Origin: Symsagittifera roscoffensis
Taxonomy: Eukaryota; Xenacoelomorpha; Acoela; Convolutidae
Reading direction: 5' to 3'
Assembly: GCF_963678635.1 (NCBI RefSeq)
Contig: NC_087068.1
Span: forward strand, 39,271,649-39,335,648
Length of the DNA: 64,000 nt
Positions 1 to 11,150 of the stretch are shown piece after piece; the stretch's first letter is position 1; every line of letters starts with the position of its first letter. The position numbers were made by a program, and so were the translations under genes. The notes under the pieces are model-generated. The model ran no database searches. It was not told the origin of the DNA and saw only the letters and a program-made list of their open reading frames with translations.

Positions 1-452
1 TCCTCGCTTATGCTTGCGAAGCGCAGCTTCGCCTCTGTGTTTAATTCAGTTTATTGACATTTTTCATTTTGTTTGTTGGCTTTGTTTAGAGGTGAACAAT
101 ATAGTTTGATTGATTAGGATTTCTTAAACTTAAATTGTTTTAATCGAAAGTAAGAAATTATTTGAAAAAATAGCTCCAAACATTTGTCGTCAGACTCAGC
201 AGCAATTGAAATATGGACGAGAAAAAGTTCTTATTGATTTGATATTCTCAAAATGCTGAAAATTTTGGAAATTTTTAAACAAAAAATCTCTCATTCTCCT
301 TCCGAGATATACTTTATAAATTTCGATGTTCTCAATTTTGTCTGTTATTTTGCGTGCTATTAGCCAGCGTCATCAAATCGGAACATTTAAACTTGTTTAA
401 CAGAATCATTGAATCAGTTCCAGTGTTTGCTTTATTATAATTTCGACTTTTT

Positions 453-520
453 CGGCACACTAGTCCTAACGTCTATGCTTAAATTGACAAAAGCCTTGAG
501 TTTCAATCCAGCCAGGACCT
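453..520 (+). repeat. tRNA-like SINE module, degenerate
   Basis: The stretch begins CGGCACACTAG and ends with AGTTTCAATCC then GCCAGGACC. It resembles the better preserved modules at 31171 and 62661, which also begin GGCACGC/TGCACGC and end with GACCAGGACC-like sequence. The B-box-like part is AGTTTCAATCC. It is too degenerate to be a functional tRNA. Confidence 0.4.
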
Positions 521-1245
521 GTTACCCTTTTTAAAAAAATGTTTGGTAGGCTATGGTTTATCTGCTTGTTTTTTGTCGGCTTAGTTGACACAGCACGGAC
601 TTCAAAAATGCAAAAAAATTTCTGCCAAAAAATGAAAAAGAAATGTTTTTGTTTTTTTCTTGTCATTTTTCGACAAAACCATTGCCCAGTTAGCTTATTT
701 TAGAGTGATATTTCAATATACCACGATCTCAGCTTTTCTTCAGATCCTTCCATCACGCGAACAACATGAATTTGAAAAATATGAGAAAAACTTATGGTCG
801 GAACATTCTGTGCTACTTTCACAGCAACCGGCTATCCTTGTTCTGTTTTGATTTTACCTTGTTTTTGTTTTCTGAATTTCTTCAATATACTTAGTGAGCT
901 ACTAGATAGATAGATTTTAACGATCATTATCGTTAGCGGTATGAGAAAAATGCACTGAACGTAGTGATTGCTCTTTTCGAATCATATTGTCGTGAAATGT
1001 CTTGTTATTTTTCTACCATTTTGTTTTCTTTCTTTTTTTTTCAACTGGCGATTTGTGTTGTATAATACATAACTGATTACGAGATTTTCTCAACCGTTGT
1101 ATTGCTTGTATTCAAATAATCTTTTTCTGCTGTGCCTCTATTTGAGTTATTATCGTTTGATCGAATGCAAAAAAACTCTTCGTTCTTTCTGCAAAAAAAA
1201 TCACAGCTGCAAAAATTCGCCAATTATTTATCAAATCCGAAGTCA

Positions 1246-1339
1246 GATCATATTCAACTTCAAGTGAATTCAGAAGCACTCTTTGGGTTTATGATCATAT
1301 TCAACTTCTAGTGAATTCAGAAGCACTCTTTGGGTTTAT
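1246..1339. repeat. 47-bp tandem duplication
   Basis: Two nearly identical 47-bp copies (1246-1292 and 1293-1339) start GATCATATTCAACTTC and end CTCTTTGGGTTTAT, with one visible difference (CAAG versus CTAG). The second copy ends 57 bp before the start codon of the next gene, so it lies in its likely promoter or leader. Confidence 0.9.
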
Positions 1340-1395
1340 TTGCCTTTGTTTTTGATTGACTGCTATTAGCTTTCAACAAACCACGATAGAATAAC

Positions 1396-4300
1396 ATGTC
1401 CAGTTTTGAAGATGAGCTAAACGAACTCAAAATTCGGCTTCCTGGTAGCTGCGAGATTTCGTTCTCACATGACGATGAGTTATCACGATTCCTGAAATCC
1501 CAAAATCCTAGCTGGAAAGAAAGGGGTTCCGTATCCTCGATTCCCATTGCAAGGGTTCCTCGTTTGTTTTTGCAAGATTCCGAAATTACACTGAATTTGG
1601 AGGAACGCTACAAAGCAATACAAACAGGCGAAGTTGGCGAAATAACCATCTTTGAAAAACTGATGAAGCTCAAAGATTTAAACTTGGACGGAGGAACCCT
1701 CATTTTCCCCAACGTTGATGGAAATCATTTCTGCTCACCGGAAGCCAAGGTTGAAATAGATTTCATTGTTGTCGACACCCGTAAAGGAGTGTTCGTTGTG
1801 AGTGTGAAAAATGCGAGACAAATCATGGAGTCCACTCTCGTAGAAAGCATGCAGAAGCACGTTAATTTTGTCCGACTACTCCGAGATTTTAACAAATGCA
1901 TCGGGGCCATGACAATTCCAGTACATGGGGTGGTTTGTTCTTTGAAAAGACAAGTAAGCATATTGAAACTGAAACAAAAAGGATATTGGAGTGACACGGA
2001 ACCCTGTGAACAAAGATTCGTTTTCCAGCCTGTAGAAAACGATAATTTTGGAGCATCTTGGAATATAATGTTAGACACGGTTCCAAATGTGCAAGGAAGT
2101 GAATCAGAGGAGTTGCATAAGCTTGTGTGTCGTCTTGCCATCTTGAACTCCATGGAAGGAACTTTAGCCTGCCTGCATAAAAGATTCGAGTCGAACACAA
2201 TCCAGCAAATGAAGTTCAACAAAAGAGAAGCAGCACATGTATTGAAGAAGACATTATCAGAGTCAGTAAATTGTCAAGAAAATGAATGTGCTGAGATAGC
2301 GTCTGATTTGCTGAAAATTAAAATGGAACAAAAAGCATCCAGAGGAAAAGAGAGCAGAAAACAGTCGCTGATTTTGTGGACCAATGAGCAGTTGAACGTT
2401 ATTCGCCGCATACACGCAGCTTTGAAGAAGCATGCTTCGTCCAGAGGCGGTCTTCGCCTACTAGTTGCTGGACCTAAGGGGTCGGGTAAAACTCTTCTTC
2501 TGTGCTATGTGGCAGAATTGGCTAAGTTGGTACTTGCTTCCAAAATAAAAGGCAGGGATTCGAAGATTGTATTGTGTGATGGACGGTTCGGTGGAACTCT
2601 CATTCTTTTCGAAAGGTTGGTGGAATCATTTAAAAACAGAGGCATCAGCGTGGTACCTCGATGTTTACAACTTGAAAGTGAACTCAAAAGCTACGATGTT
2701 GTTTTGATTGATGAGTACGTACATAGATTTGACAGGGAACACGTTTCCAATTTGGCTCACAAGCAACATTGCATCATGTTCACTTCAGATAAAACTGCCA
2801 TTTCGGAAACAAATTGTTTGCCCGAGTTCGAAAAGCTGCAGCTGTTCTCTACCTTGCGTTCCACTGTAGAGTTGGCCATTTTTGTCGAAAATTTCCGCAA
2901 GCAGGTTAATGAAAATCTTCTTTTACCGCTGCAAGTGAAGCACAACTTTCATGGGCAGGAACCTATAGTTAAAGTGCATCACACGGCCGTAGAGGACGAC
3001 CCAGAACAGAAACTATTTGCTAAAGAGGCGTCTGAAACTATCTTGCAAGTCCTGCAGGAATCTCGTGGATTGGAAACTATTCTGGTCACGCCATTCGTTC
3101 ATCCAATTACTCTGAGTAAAATAATGTCGAAATTGAGCGAGGAAAACATACAATTTGAATATCGGAACCCCCATGATTATATGAGCAAATCTTCTTCGAG
3201 TGAGAAATTTTGCAAAGGTCTGCAATTTCATGGCATTCTCAAGACCTCGGGAGTTGCCGGAGAAAGTCCAACATCCGCTACAAAATATCCAGTTGTGGTA
3301 TTTGGAACTGGAAATTACGTTGATGGAGTTGAATTTGGATCAGTAGTTGTTTTGATCGAGAAATCTTTACCCCATTTTTGGCATGGTTTTATGTACGGAA
3401 GTCTGTTCACAGCGTTCTCCAGAGCTACTACTAAATTAGTAGCTGTTTTTAATGATATTATCGAAGCCCCGATCCTAGAGAAGCAAACACTACATGACAG
3501 TGTGCCTGAGTTCTGGTCATCATTGAGCTCAAAGAATGTGACACATAAAGCGTATACTTGGGTGAAAGCTAAATCTCCGGATTTCGGACGAGAAGTTTTA
3601 TCGGTCGTCGAAAAACTTCCTTGCTCTGCGCATCCAATTCTCATAGTCGGGAGATGTCCGAATACCGTGGATATTGTTGAAGTTGACGCGCCAGTCACTG
3701 GAAAACTAATGTCTATTCCAAATAAGAAGATTTTCAGATGGTTCAAGTTGCCAAATGAAAACCTATTAGCTGTCATTGAAAACCTCAAGGACATTATTGA
3801 ATATTTCGGGAATTTACTTAATCAAGATTTCTCATCGTTGCTGCTGGCCATGGATTCAGAAATAGAGTACGTCAATGTTTTGAACACCATGGAGCAACAT
3901 ACGCTATTGTATTTTATGTTTGAGAAACAGTTAGAGAAGTCTCCAATTGTTTTGTTAACTTATTCCAGTTTCATCATAGCCTATCAGGAATCCGAATTTC
4001 ATTTGCTTTGCAATTTTCTTACCCAACAGGCTGAAAAAAGTGTCAGCTCAAGAAACCAGGAAAGCAAAAAGGGCTCACAGTTGATATTGGAAAAGACAAC
4101 TGAAGAACCACGTCTACAAACTGAAAAGCAGATGGTGCATAAACAATCTCTATGTGAAGTGCAAGAAAGTAGAGGCGTGATAGAATTCATTGAGTGCACT
4201 CCTTCTCAAGAGGCGATATGCAATTTAAATAACAGTTTAGAATTGTTATATCGAGATTACGAAAATCGGTTGAATTCTTCGAAAGTGGAGGACTTGTGCA

Positions 4301-6186
4301 AACTACGTGAAAAAATAGCCGAAATTGCGTTCAAAGTTGCAGACACTTACTTCTGCATGTATCTTGACAATAAGTATCAGGAAGAGGCCTATTTCAATTT
4401 TAACTGCTTCATCCACTATTTCACCAACTCACTGAATTTCAATCCACGATTATTGGAATCGGATGAGCGTGTGAAGAAATATTTGGAACAAACAAAAGAA
4501 CTGAACTTGTTTCGAAAAATTGAAAACCGGAACCAAGAAGTGAAGAAAATTTTAGACGATGGTAATGTGCAAAACGCAATTGCAACCAAAGTGCTTGATG
4601 ACAAAATCAGAGGAAGCCCTTGTTACGATTTGATTAAGTTCAAGTCAAATTGTATTCTATTGGATAAAAAGGAGAAACTGTGCCACCAATCTGTATTAGG
4701 AGCAATAAATGCTACTTACCTTGCTGGTCACGAAAAGGTGTCCCTGCTAATGAACCCAGGAGTGTACGAGGAACCGCGTACAATATTACTAGGCTCTGAA
4801 GATCCTCTGGCTATGCCTTGTGAGGTCGATATTGTCGGAAATTGGGTACCAGTCGCAGATAACGACTCCCTATCCAAATGGATTGCAAAAGACTCTCCCA
4901 TTGTTATACAAAACGTAGTCAGGGGCACCAAGGATCCCATAAGTCACATATTTTGGCAGCACACGTTCCAATTAGATTTAGGCTCTCTTAGCCTAACTAG
5001 GGTGACCGTGAGAAATTGGCAACCGCTGGAGAGATGTGTCGTTTTCAGCGGTTATGCGTCAGAATTCCGAGCTACTCAATGCTCGTTTAAATCGAAATGT
5101 GGGGCTGCGATTTCTTTGCACGACCATTCAAAGGTTTTCATTGAGAAGTGTCGTTTCGTTGACACTTACGGAGCAGTCTTTGTGAGTTCAGAGCGAACGT
5201 CTGTTAACTCTCTGAGACCTTACCGTGGTGAAGGGCACCTGGACATGTCCGATTGCTTAGTTGATCAGACCAATGTTGTGGGAATCGAACTGAGAGAAGA
5301 TATTACAGCTTCAATTGAAAACTGTAGCATTCAAAACTGTTCATTCCAGGCTATTTCAGTAGGCGCGAAAGTGACTGTAGTAAAATGTCACCTTAAAAGG
5401 AATGCTTTCCGTAACACCCCAAACGAAGGAGCGATTCAATTGAGCCATACTAAAAGCAAGTTGCTGAATACAGTTATTATAAATCAAAGCGGCAACGGAG
5501 TGGTGACTGAGTGGGGCGAGGCGATTTTAGACAACGTCTCAATAAGTAACTGCAATTTGGCGGGAGTGTTAGTTGGAGGTGAGTGCACTGTGCTTAACTC
5601 TTCTATCCAAAACTGTGCAATGGGGATGTGCATTTCACCCGATGGTCTGTTGAAAATGAAGGGCAACCAGGTCTCGCGATGCCGTAATAAGGTGTTTAGA
5701 ATGGCGCGGTCCAGGGCTCCTATCGAGGAGGACGTAGAAGTGGATCCAGGTTTGTCGCGTGTACTGGACGGAATCTCTAACTTGTTGGTTGACAGAGAGA
5801 ACGCAATTGCTTTTCTGGAGCAACGAAAGAAAGTTGCCGAAGAGTTGGAAAAGGAAACAACAGTTCTAGACTTTGTATCAGGTTCAAGAAAGCATTGTGT
5901 TCTAAATTGCGCATATTGTACGTCGAATATATACAGCGTGAGATCAAGTTGTATTTTATGCCAACGTTGCGAAGTGCGTGTATTCTGCTCCAAAGCGTGC
6001 TTCGAAAAGGGAGCAGAGACACATAAAAAATTCTGTGACATAATAATCGATGTGATCAGTCGATACGAAAAGCTCACCAATAATGAAGCTGGAAACTCCA
6101 AAACTTTCCTTTCAGAGCAAGAAAAGCCAAATAAGAAAGGAGCGACAAAATCCAGAAAAAACATCAGTCGTAATCGAAAAAGATAA
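1396..6186 (+). CDS. NERD + P-loop NTPase + beta-helix + MYND protein
   Basis: This single uninterrupted ORF encodes 1,596 aa. Residues ~76-140 resemble a NERD (nuclease-related) domain: a GEVGE motif at 78-82, EIDF at 120-123 and VSVKN at 135-139. The acidic residue usual before the final VK is Ser136. Residues 359-366 are a Walker A loop (GPKGSGKT) and 436-441 a Walker B strand (VLIDEY). A helicase C-terminal-like segment near 650-690 contains FSRATT at 674-679. Residues ~1130-1420 form short repeats with periodic N, C, V and I, typical of a right-handed parallel beta-helix. The C-terminus is a MYND zinc finger: C1505/C1508, C1522/C1525, C1531/C1535, H1543/C1547, then a basic tail. The ATG follows an AG by 6 nt. 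Poly(A) signals lie at 6340 and 6383. Function is not known; a nucleic-acid-directed NTPase/nuclease with protein-binding modules is inferred from the domains. Confidence 0.85.
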   Translation: MSSFEDELNELKIRLPGSCEISFSHDDELSRFLKSQNPSWKERGSVSSIPIARVPRLFLQDSEITLNLEERYKAIQTGEVGEITIFEKLMKLKDLNLDGGTLIFPNVDGNHFCSPEAKVEIDFIVVDTRKGVFVVSVKNARQIMESTLVESMQKHVNFVRLLRDFNKCIGAMTIPVHGVVCSLKRQVSILKLKQKGYWSDTEPCEQRFVFQPVENDNFGASWNIMLDTVPNVQGSESEELHKLVCRLAILNSMEGTLACLHKRFESNTIQQMKFNKREAAHVLKKTLSESVNCQENECAEIASDLLKIKMEQKASRGKESRKQSLILWTNEQLNVIRRIHAALKKHASSRGGLRLLVAGPKGSGKTLLLCYVAELAKLVLASKIKGRDSKIVLCDGRFGGTLILFERLVESFKNRGISVVPRCLQLESELKSYDVVLIDEYVHRFDREHVSNLAHKQHCIMFTSDKTAISETNCLPEFEKLQLFSTLRSTVELAIFVENFRKQVNENLLLPLQVKHNFHGQEPIVKVHHTAVEDDPEQKLFAKEASETILQVLQESRGLETILVTPFVHPITLSKIMSKLSEENIQFEYRNPHDYMSKSSSSEKFCKGLQFHGILKTSGVAGESPTSATKYPVVVFGTGNYVDGVEFGSVVVLIEKSLPHFWHGFMYGSLFTAFSRATTKLVAVFNDIIEAPILEKQTLHDSVPEFWSSLSSKNVTHKAYTWVKAKSPDFGREVLSVVEKLPCSAHPILIVGRCPNTVDIVEVDAPVTGKLMSIPNKKIFRWFKLPNENLLAVIENLKDIIEYFGNLLNQDFSSLLLAMDSEIEYVNVLNTMEQHTLLYFMFEKQLEKSPIVLLTYSSFIIAYQESEFHLLCNFLTQQAEKSVSSRNQESKKGSQLILEKTTEEPRLQTEKQMVHKQSLCEVQESRGVIEFIECTPSQEAICNLNNSLELLYRDYENRLNSSKVEDLCKLREKIAEIAFKVADTYFCMYLDNKYQEEAYFNFNCFIHYFTNSLNFNPRLLESDERVKKYLEQTKELNLFRKIENRNQEVKKILDDGNVQNAIATKVLDDKIRGSPCYDLIKFKSNCILLDKKEKLCHQSVLGAINATYLAGHEKVSLLMNPGVYEEPRTILLGSEDPLAMPCEVDIVGNWVPVADNDSLSKWIAKDSPIVIQNVVRGTKDPISHIFWQHTFQLDLGSLSLTRVTVRNWQPLERCVVFSGYASEFRATQCSFKSKCGAAISLHDHSKVFIEKCRFVDTYGAVFVSSERTSVNSLRPYRGEGHLDMSDCLVDQTNVVGIELREDITASIENCSIQNCSFQAISVGAKVTVVKCHLKRNAFRNTPNEGAIQLSHTKSKLLNTVIINQSGNGVVTEWGEAILDNVSISNCNLAGVLVGGECTVLNSSIQNCAMGMCISPDGLLKMKGNQVSRCRNKVFRMARSRAPIEEDVEVDPGLSRVLDGISNLLVDRENAIAFLEQRKKVAEELEKETTVLDFVSGSRKHCVLNCAYCTSNIYSVRSSCILCQRCEVRVFCSKACFEKGAETHKKFCDIIIDVISRYEKLTNNEAGNSKTFLSEQEKPNKKGATKSRKNISRNRKR

Positions 6187-6837
6187 GAGATAGTCTGTGT
6201 CAGAAATTTACATACGAGCTCTTCATCTGCGTACACATTTATTGTCGTTTGATTGCAAAAAAAACCTTTTGCTGAATCATTAGATTGTCTCAATTTCAGA
6301 TCGTCCAGATTGTCTCGCATTTCGCTTTGCATGTTTCTAAATAAACTTGCGCAAAACGTTTCTGCCTGAAATGTCTGTATTCAATAAATTATCCGTACTG
6401 CTGTATTTAGCTTCTGACAATTTTGTATCTTAAACAGTAACCGCTTTCCTCCAATTTTAGTCTGGTGTGATAATTTTGAGCATAGTGCATGTATTAAATT
6501 TGAGAACTATAATGCATGATATAGTCATTTCATTTTCAATCACTTGTACTAAGACTAAGATAGTTTTTCTAAATACATTACTCTGTCTAATGAAATGCTA
6601 TTCAAAATTTCACATTTTACGCATCTTTTGCCTAAAAATTTGGCGTTGAAATAATTTTTAAATAATTTGCGAAGTATAACAAATGTGCGATGCAGCTATT
6701 GAAATTGATCCTACCACCTATTGTAATATATCACCTTTAGTCTTCCTTATCTGTTGAGCTTAAAAATATTTGAGAAGTTAAACAATCTGAGCAAGAGCGT
6801 AGTCTTTTGAGCATAACTTGTTTTGTTCCGACTATTT
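6187..6837. other. 3' flank of NERD/MYND gene
   Basis: AATAAA signals at 6340-6345 and 6383-6388 probably end the transcript of the upstream gene. After that the DNA is AT-rich with no credible ORF. Confidence 0.6.
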
Positions 6838-7562
6838 ACACTTGCGAAGCGAGTGTTTTAGTACGAACCTTCTTTTTTTCAACCTAAGTCGCAAATAAAA
6901 GTGCTATTTTTGGTGGCACTATTGAATCGGTAGGCTGCGGTAGCAGTATAATGTAATATATGCTTTAACAGTTGAAGTAAAAATTTAACACAGTTTATGC
7001 ATTTTTAATTCATCAAATGAACCGAAAAAGTTAATTAATTCAAAAAGCAGTACAAAGATAAAAAGCTCGATTTCAGAAATTTTCCAACTCAATGTATCTT
7101 GCAATTTTTTTGAAATGAACAATTTATACATAATTTGGCTTTATGCTTTTCAATTTATTACATGCAAAATTGTGTCTTTTTGTATTTGGTGCCCCTTTTG
7201 CGGTATCGAGTTGGCAATTTATTAGCATATATAGCTTTGGATATTAGTGGCTAGTTTTTGAGGAATTTAAGCATCCATGGCTGAGTGATTATGCGTGTGA
7301 CACAATGTTGCAATGTCGCAATGTTTGCATACTAGTAGCAATTTATTTTTTTAGCATTTTAACTGCTTTGTTGGTGGCTAGTGTTAGCAACCTTTCAAGG
7401 GACCGTGGTGCATATGCGAGGATGTGAGACTCTCAATATTGAGGTCAGCGGGTTGAATCCGATGCATGGCAAAAGGTTTATAATTTACCTTCTATTTCAA
7501 TTTTAAGAGCTTCTTGTTGTCGTTTTCCTGCTTTTGTTTGCAAAGTGAAGCTTCGCTTGTGT
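6838..7562. mobile_element. Family B short element, copy 1
   Basis: The head is a hairpin (ACACTTGC, GAA, GCGAGTGT) followed by TTTTAGTACGAACCTTC. The body shares long stretches with 62995-63607, for example around TTTTTAATTCATCAAATGAA. A tRNA-like module lies at 7399-7470, and the tail contains the GCAAAG...CTTCGC arms and TGTGT. The element is about 725 bp with no coding capacity. The pairing of head, tRNA-like core and tail in two independent copies defines it. Its transposition class is unknown. Confidence 0.7.
7399..7470 (+). repeat. tRNA-like module inside family B
   Basis: This 72-nt stretch has an A-box-like segment (TGGTGCATATGCGAGG) and a B-box-like GGTTGAATCC about 40 nt downstream, which is tRNA spacing. 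The acceptor ends do not pair, so it is a tRNA-derived SINE promoter rather than a tRNA gene. The matching module in copy 2 is at 63418-63496. Confidence 0.5.
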
Positions 7563-10500
7563 AGATTTTTTTCTCAAAGTATAAATAGTGTAGTTGTATT
7601 CTGTTCGGCTTCCTAAGGTCTTTGTTTTGTGTTAAAAAAACAGAAATCTGCAACCCAGTAGTTTTGGAGATATGAGCAGTTTTATTAAAAGAGCCTAAAG
7701 GTTGATTTTTAAATCCTTCAATTTGTGAAATTTGCGAACCGCTGTTGAATGCTCTTATCTTTTGCGATCGTAGTGTAGTGGTTGCTGCTTTTTTTCCAGA
7801 AAAGTCTTTCATTTTGATCACGCTTAAATGTGGCTTTTAGCCGTTTGATTTCTTTTGAAACTGAGTTCATTTTCTTGGTTGAAAGGAAGGCAAACTCCAC
7901 CATTTAACAGCAAAAGTGTAAATGTCACGAAAAACGACAAAAGTTTCTAAAGTGAATTTTTAATTTGTCAGTAAATTTTAATTTGAAAGTGAATTTCAAT
8001 TTCCAGTTTTATCAAATTGGGTTAATATCAAAAAAAATGTATACATCAAATTGTTCTTGAAATTCGAAGGCTTAAAGGTTTTTTTCTTTATAATTCGAAA
8101 GGTCAAGTTTTTTCAAAAAACAGTCAGCATTTTTTCAGTTTTACTTAGGTTCATTGACTTTTTTTACAACTGTCTGTTGGCTATGTTATGTTGTTTATAC
8201 TTAAGCAAAACCTCTTTTCTTTCAAAATAAGGGTTAAAGAACCGTATGTGCGAGTCAAGCGCTAGTTATATTTGAAACTCGATCTCTTTTTTGTAAATTT
8301 ACCAACTGATTTTTTTAAAACCTGCTCTGAATTTTGTAAATTGTTTCAGTTGAGAATGTATCGGCTTAGTTACCTCATTTTCGATCGTTTGAAGGACAAA
8401 ATATTTTGTCATATTTTTTTATGTCAGAAGTAATGGGGTTAAAATTCTAATTTCAAAACATTATTGCTCACATTTTTTCTTTGACGACATTGTTGTCGGC
8501 TCAAGTGGCGTTTACATAGTATTTTTGGACAATTCGCTGCCGGTTGAATGATTTTGAATGCTTATTTTCTTGACATTTTGCCGTTGAATGTGTTTCTAGA
8601 AATATTTTCTTCAAATTCAATATATGCGAGACTTTTGTAGATCTAGGTTTTAAACTTTGTCTTCCACATAATGGCTTACATCTCGTGTTGTGACCGATAG
8701 CTTACAGTACTTTATTTGTGTTGTGCCGCACGTTCTGTTAAGCTCCCTTTTATGTGCTTTTGCAATCAAATCTGATCCAGAATGTTGGCATTTTGCATTG
8801 AAGTTACTCAAAGCTACAAATGTTTCAAATCTTGTCTCATAATTAAACCGCGATAGATTTCAATTGTAATTGAACACAGCTCGGCTACCAAATGCTAAAG
8901 CGGGCTTTTCAGGTTCATTTTTAATCAGTGCTAACTTGATGTTCTGCAAAATAAACGCCAAAATGATTCTCGAAATGTTCTCTTGATTTTAGCCCGAAAG
9001 CTGTTTTAAATTTTAGGGTTCCCAACGTAAGGGAAATCTATCGATCATGATAACTTGGAATATATTAATTTCAACAGAATAAGGCTTACATGATAAATGC
9101 TTGATTTAAACTCGTTTTTCTGGTGATATAATTTGTTCTGTTAAACTCGAAAGTTGAGCTATTCAAAAAGACATCCATGTTTTGCTTGTTTTCTTTGTGT
9201 CTAGTTAGAATTCTTAAGTTTTGGTTTTGATACAAATATGCTCTTTATGTGCTACCATCTGATCACAACATGCTTGTGTTTGCGAATACAACTTCGCCTC
9301 CTACATTTTTGCACCATTCAATTTAACACCGTACGAATTGAATTATAGTCATTTTCTTCAAATTTTAACATTTTATTTAAATCCTAGACATTTTAACTCC
9401 TATTTTTAAATTTAACAACGAAATGTTAATTTATAACCAAAATTTATAACTTCCATTTTTGCCAACAGTGGGTATGGCTCTCTACAAAATTAAAGTTGGT
9501 TATCGCTGTCGGACCTCTGGTCGCCTTAAATCGAGAATCGTGAAGTTATAGTGGTTTAAGTTTATTAATGTATTAAATAGCTGGGAGTGGCTATGGGTAT
9601 TTAAAAATCCGGGTTGTCAGGATGACTTTCATTTAATGTTCTATCTTCTTTTTTGTTGCAATTTTTTGAACGCAAACTCAGTTTTCTCGACGATATTGAA
9701 CAAGACTGCTCCTATATCAGGGCAAAGCCCTGAATGTTGTGACTGCGCTTTAATTTGTCTGGAATAGTTTTTGGATGAAATTTTGACTGCATATCGAATT
9801 AATACATATTAGCTTACCTCTATTCAATTCGTAACGGTTTTGTAATGATGGAATTAGAATTAATTGAGTAGTTTATTTTGACTCGATTCAGACCGATCGT
9901 AGAGTCAGGTTAGCTTAGTTGTATGCGCGCCCTTCTGCGAACATGATGATCAAAGGATGGATCCCCCATGCAGAAAATTCTTTTTGAAATTGGTTAGAAT
10001 AAAAAAAATCCTCAAGTATATATATTCCTCACTTTCTTCGAAATTTTGAACGCTGGCTTGATTATTAACATCATTTAGAATTGTTTTTTTTTCTATTGAT
10101 TCTGTTCAAAGCTTTTTAAAAAGCATCACGTTTTCTTTTTTGCTAAAAAGCTGTCTAGCATTGTTTTTAAAGGATCTGGAAGTTTTTCTATCTTCTCTGA
10201 GATTTACCTTTTTCTTATATTTTTTGAAAGAAAATTTGTTTCTTTGCTTCGTATGATGCGTTTGTGATTGGTTTTGTGTCATAATTTTTCGCGATAAGTT
10301 TTGCTTGGCTGACGAGGTTTCTTGAAGCGGTTGCTGAAATTTTATTTATCTGTGTACGCGGTGGTACGTCAGTAAATTGATGTATCAGTAAGCATCAGCA
10401 AATCGAAAACGGGCAGACCAGATCATTTTCGGGCAAACTGAAAAAATATCATTCCATTACGCAATCTCATGTTGAAGACAGGTTTGTAAATATGACAATT

Positions 10501-11150
10501 TTTTCCAAAACCAAAATTGAAAACGAAAATGAAATTAAATTACTGATGCCATAAGCAGCAAAGCTCAAGTTTCCCCCCTATTAACTATAGAAAAAAACGC
10601 AGCGTATAAAAGCGTCTTGTTGAGGTTTCGTTTTTGTTTGGGTCACATTTTCTTGAATCTTGTGTTAAAATACCAGTCTCCCAAAAGAAATTCCGCATTT
10701 TATTGCTCATAGCTTTGTCGTAACTTTTCCGGCTTGTCACAGTTTTTCGACTTGTTTTCTAATATCGCAAACTACATGCAAATTTTCTTAGGAATTCAGG
10801 TCGTAGTTCTCCCGCAGACTTCGGTCGGTGAAAGCGTAGACTAAAGAATGAAAATAAAAACAACGCTATATCAGTATCCGCTTAATTAAAGCGCATTCAA
10901 TGCTTGCCGGCATTTGCAATTGAAGCATGAGTTCAGGTGTTAGGTAGCAGTCGTTTAATTTTTTATTTGGCTGCGGCAGAATGCGGTTTCGATTTTCGGT
11001 TGGTATTTTTTTGCCGGTTTTTAGGGTTATTTCCTTACTTTCATTCTCCGGAGGTTGTTTTCTTTCAACCTCATCTGAATGGTGTCCGAGATAGGCTGTA
11101 ATTAAGATTTAAGAAGTGAGAGATTTTGAGGAAAAAACTTTGTAGGTTTA
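7563..11150. other. Gene-poor AT-rich spacer
   Basis: Only short low-complexity ORFs are present and none has a recognisable domain. A degenerate family tail hairpin (TTTGCGAATACAACTTCGCC) lies near 9280-9300. I see no RNA gene and no other organised repeat. Confidence 0.5.

Larger units (their letters stand above)
1..1395. other. Upstream spacer with repeat fragments
   Basis: No gene is supported here. Positions 5-41 hold a family A/B tail hairpin (GCGAAGC and GCTTCGC arms followed by CTCTGTGT). A tRNA-like module lies at 453-520, and about 798-840 carries the family C tail (GGTCGGAACATTC, then CACAGCAACCGGC). A 47-bp tandem duplication ends just before the first gene. Short ORFs here have no recognisable domain and AT-rich random composition. 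Confidence 0.6.

Noticed and set aside
5484-6332. 282-aa antisense ORF opposite the NERD/MYND gene
   Set aside because: It lies antisense to clear domain-bearing coding sequence, has no domain of its own and is explained by codon bias on the other strand.
7399-7470. Possible genuine tRNA gene
   Set aside because: The acceptor stem does not pair and the same module recurs inside a dispersed repeat; it is better read as a tRNA-derived SINE part.
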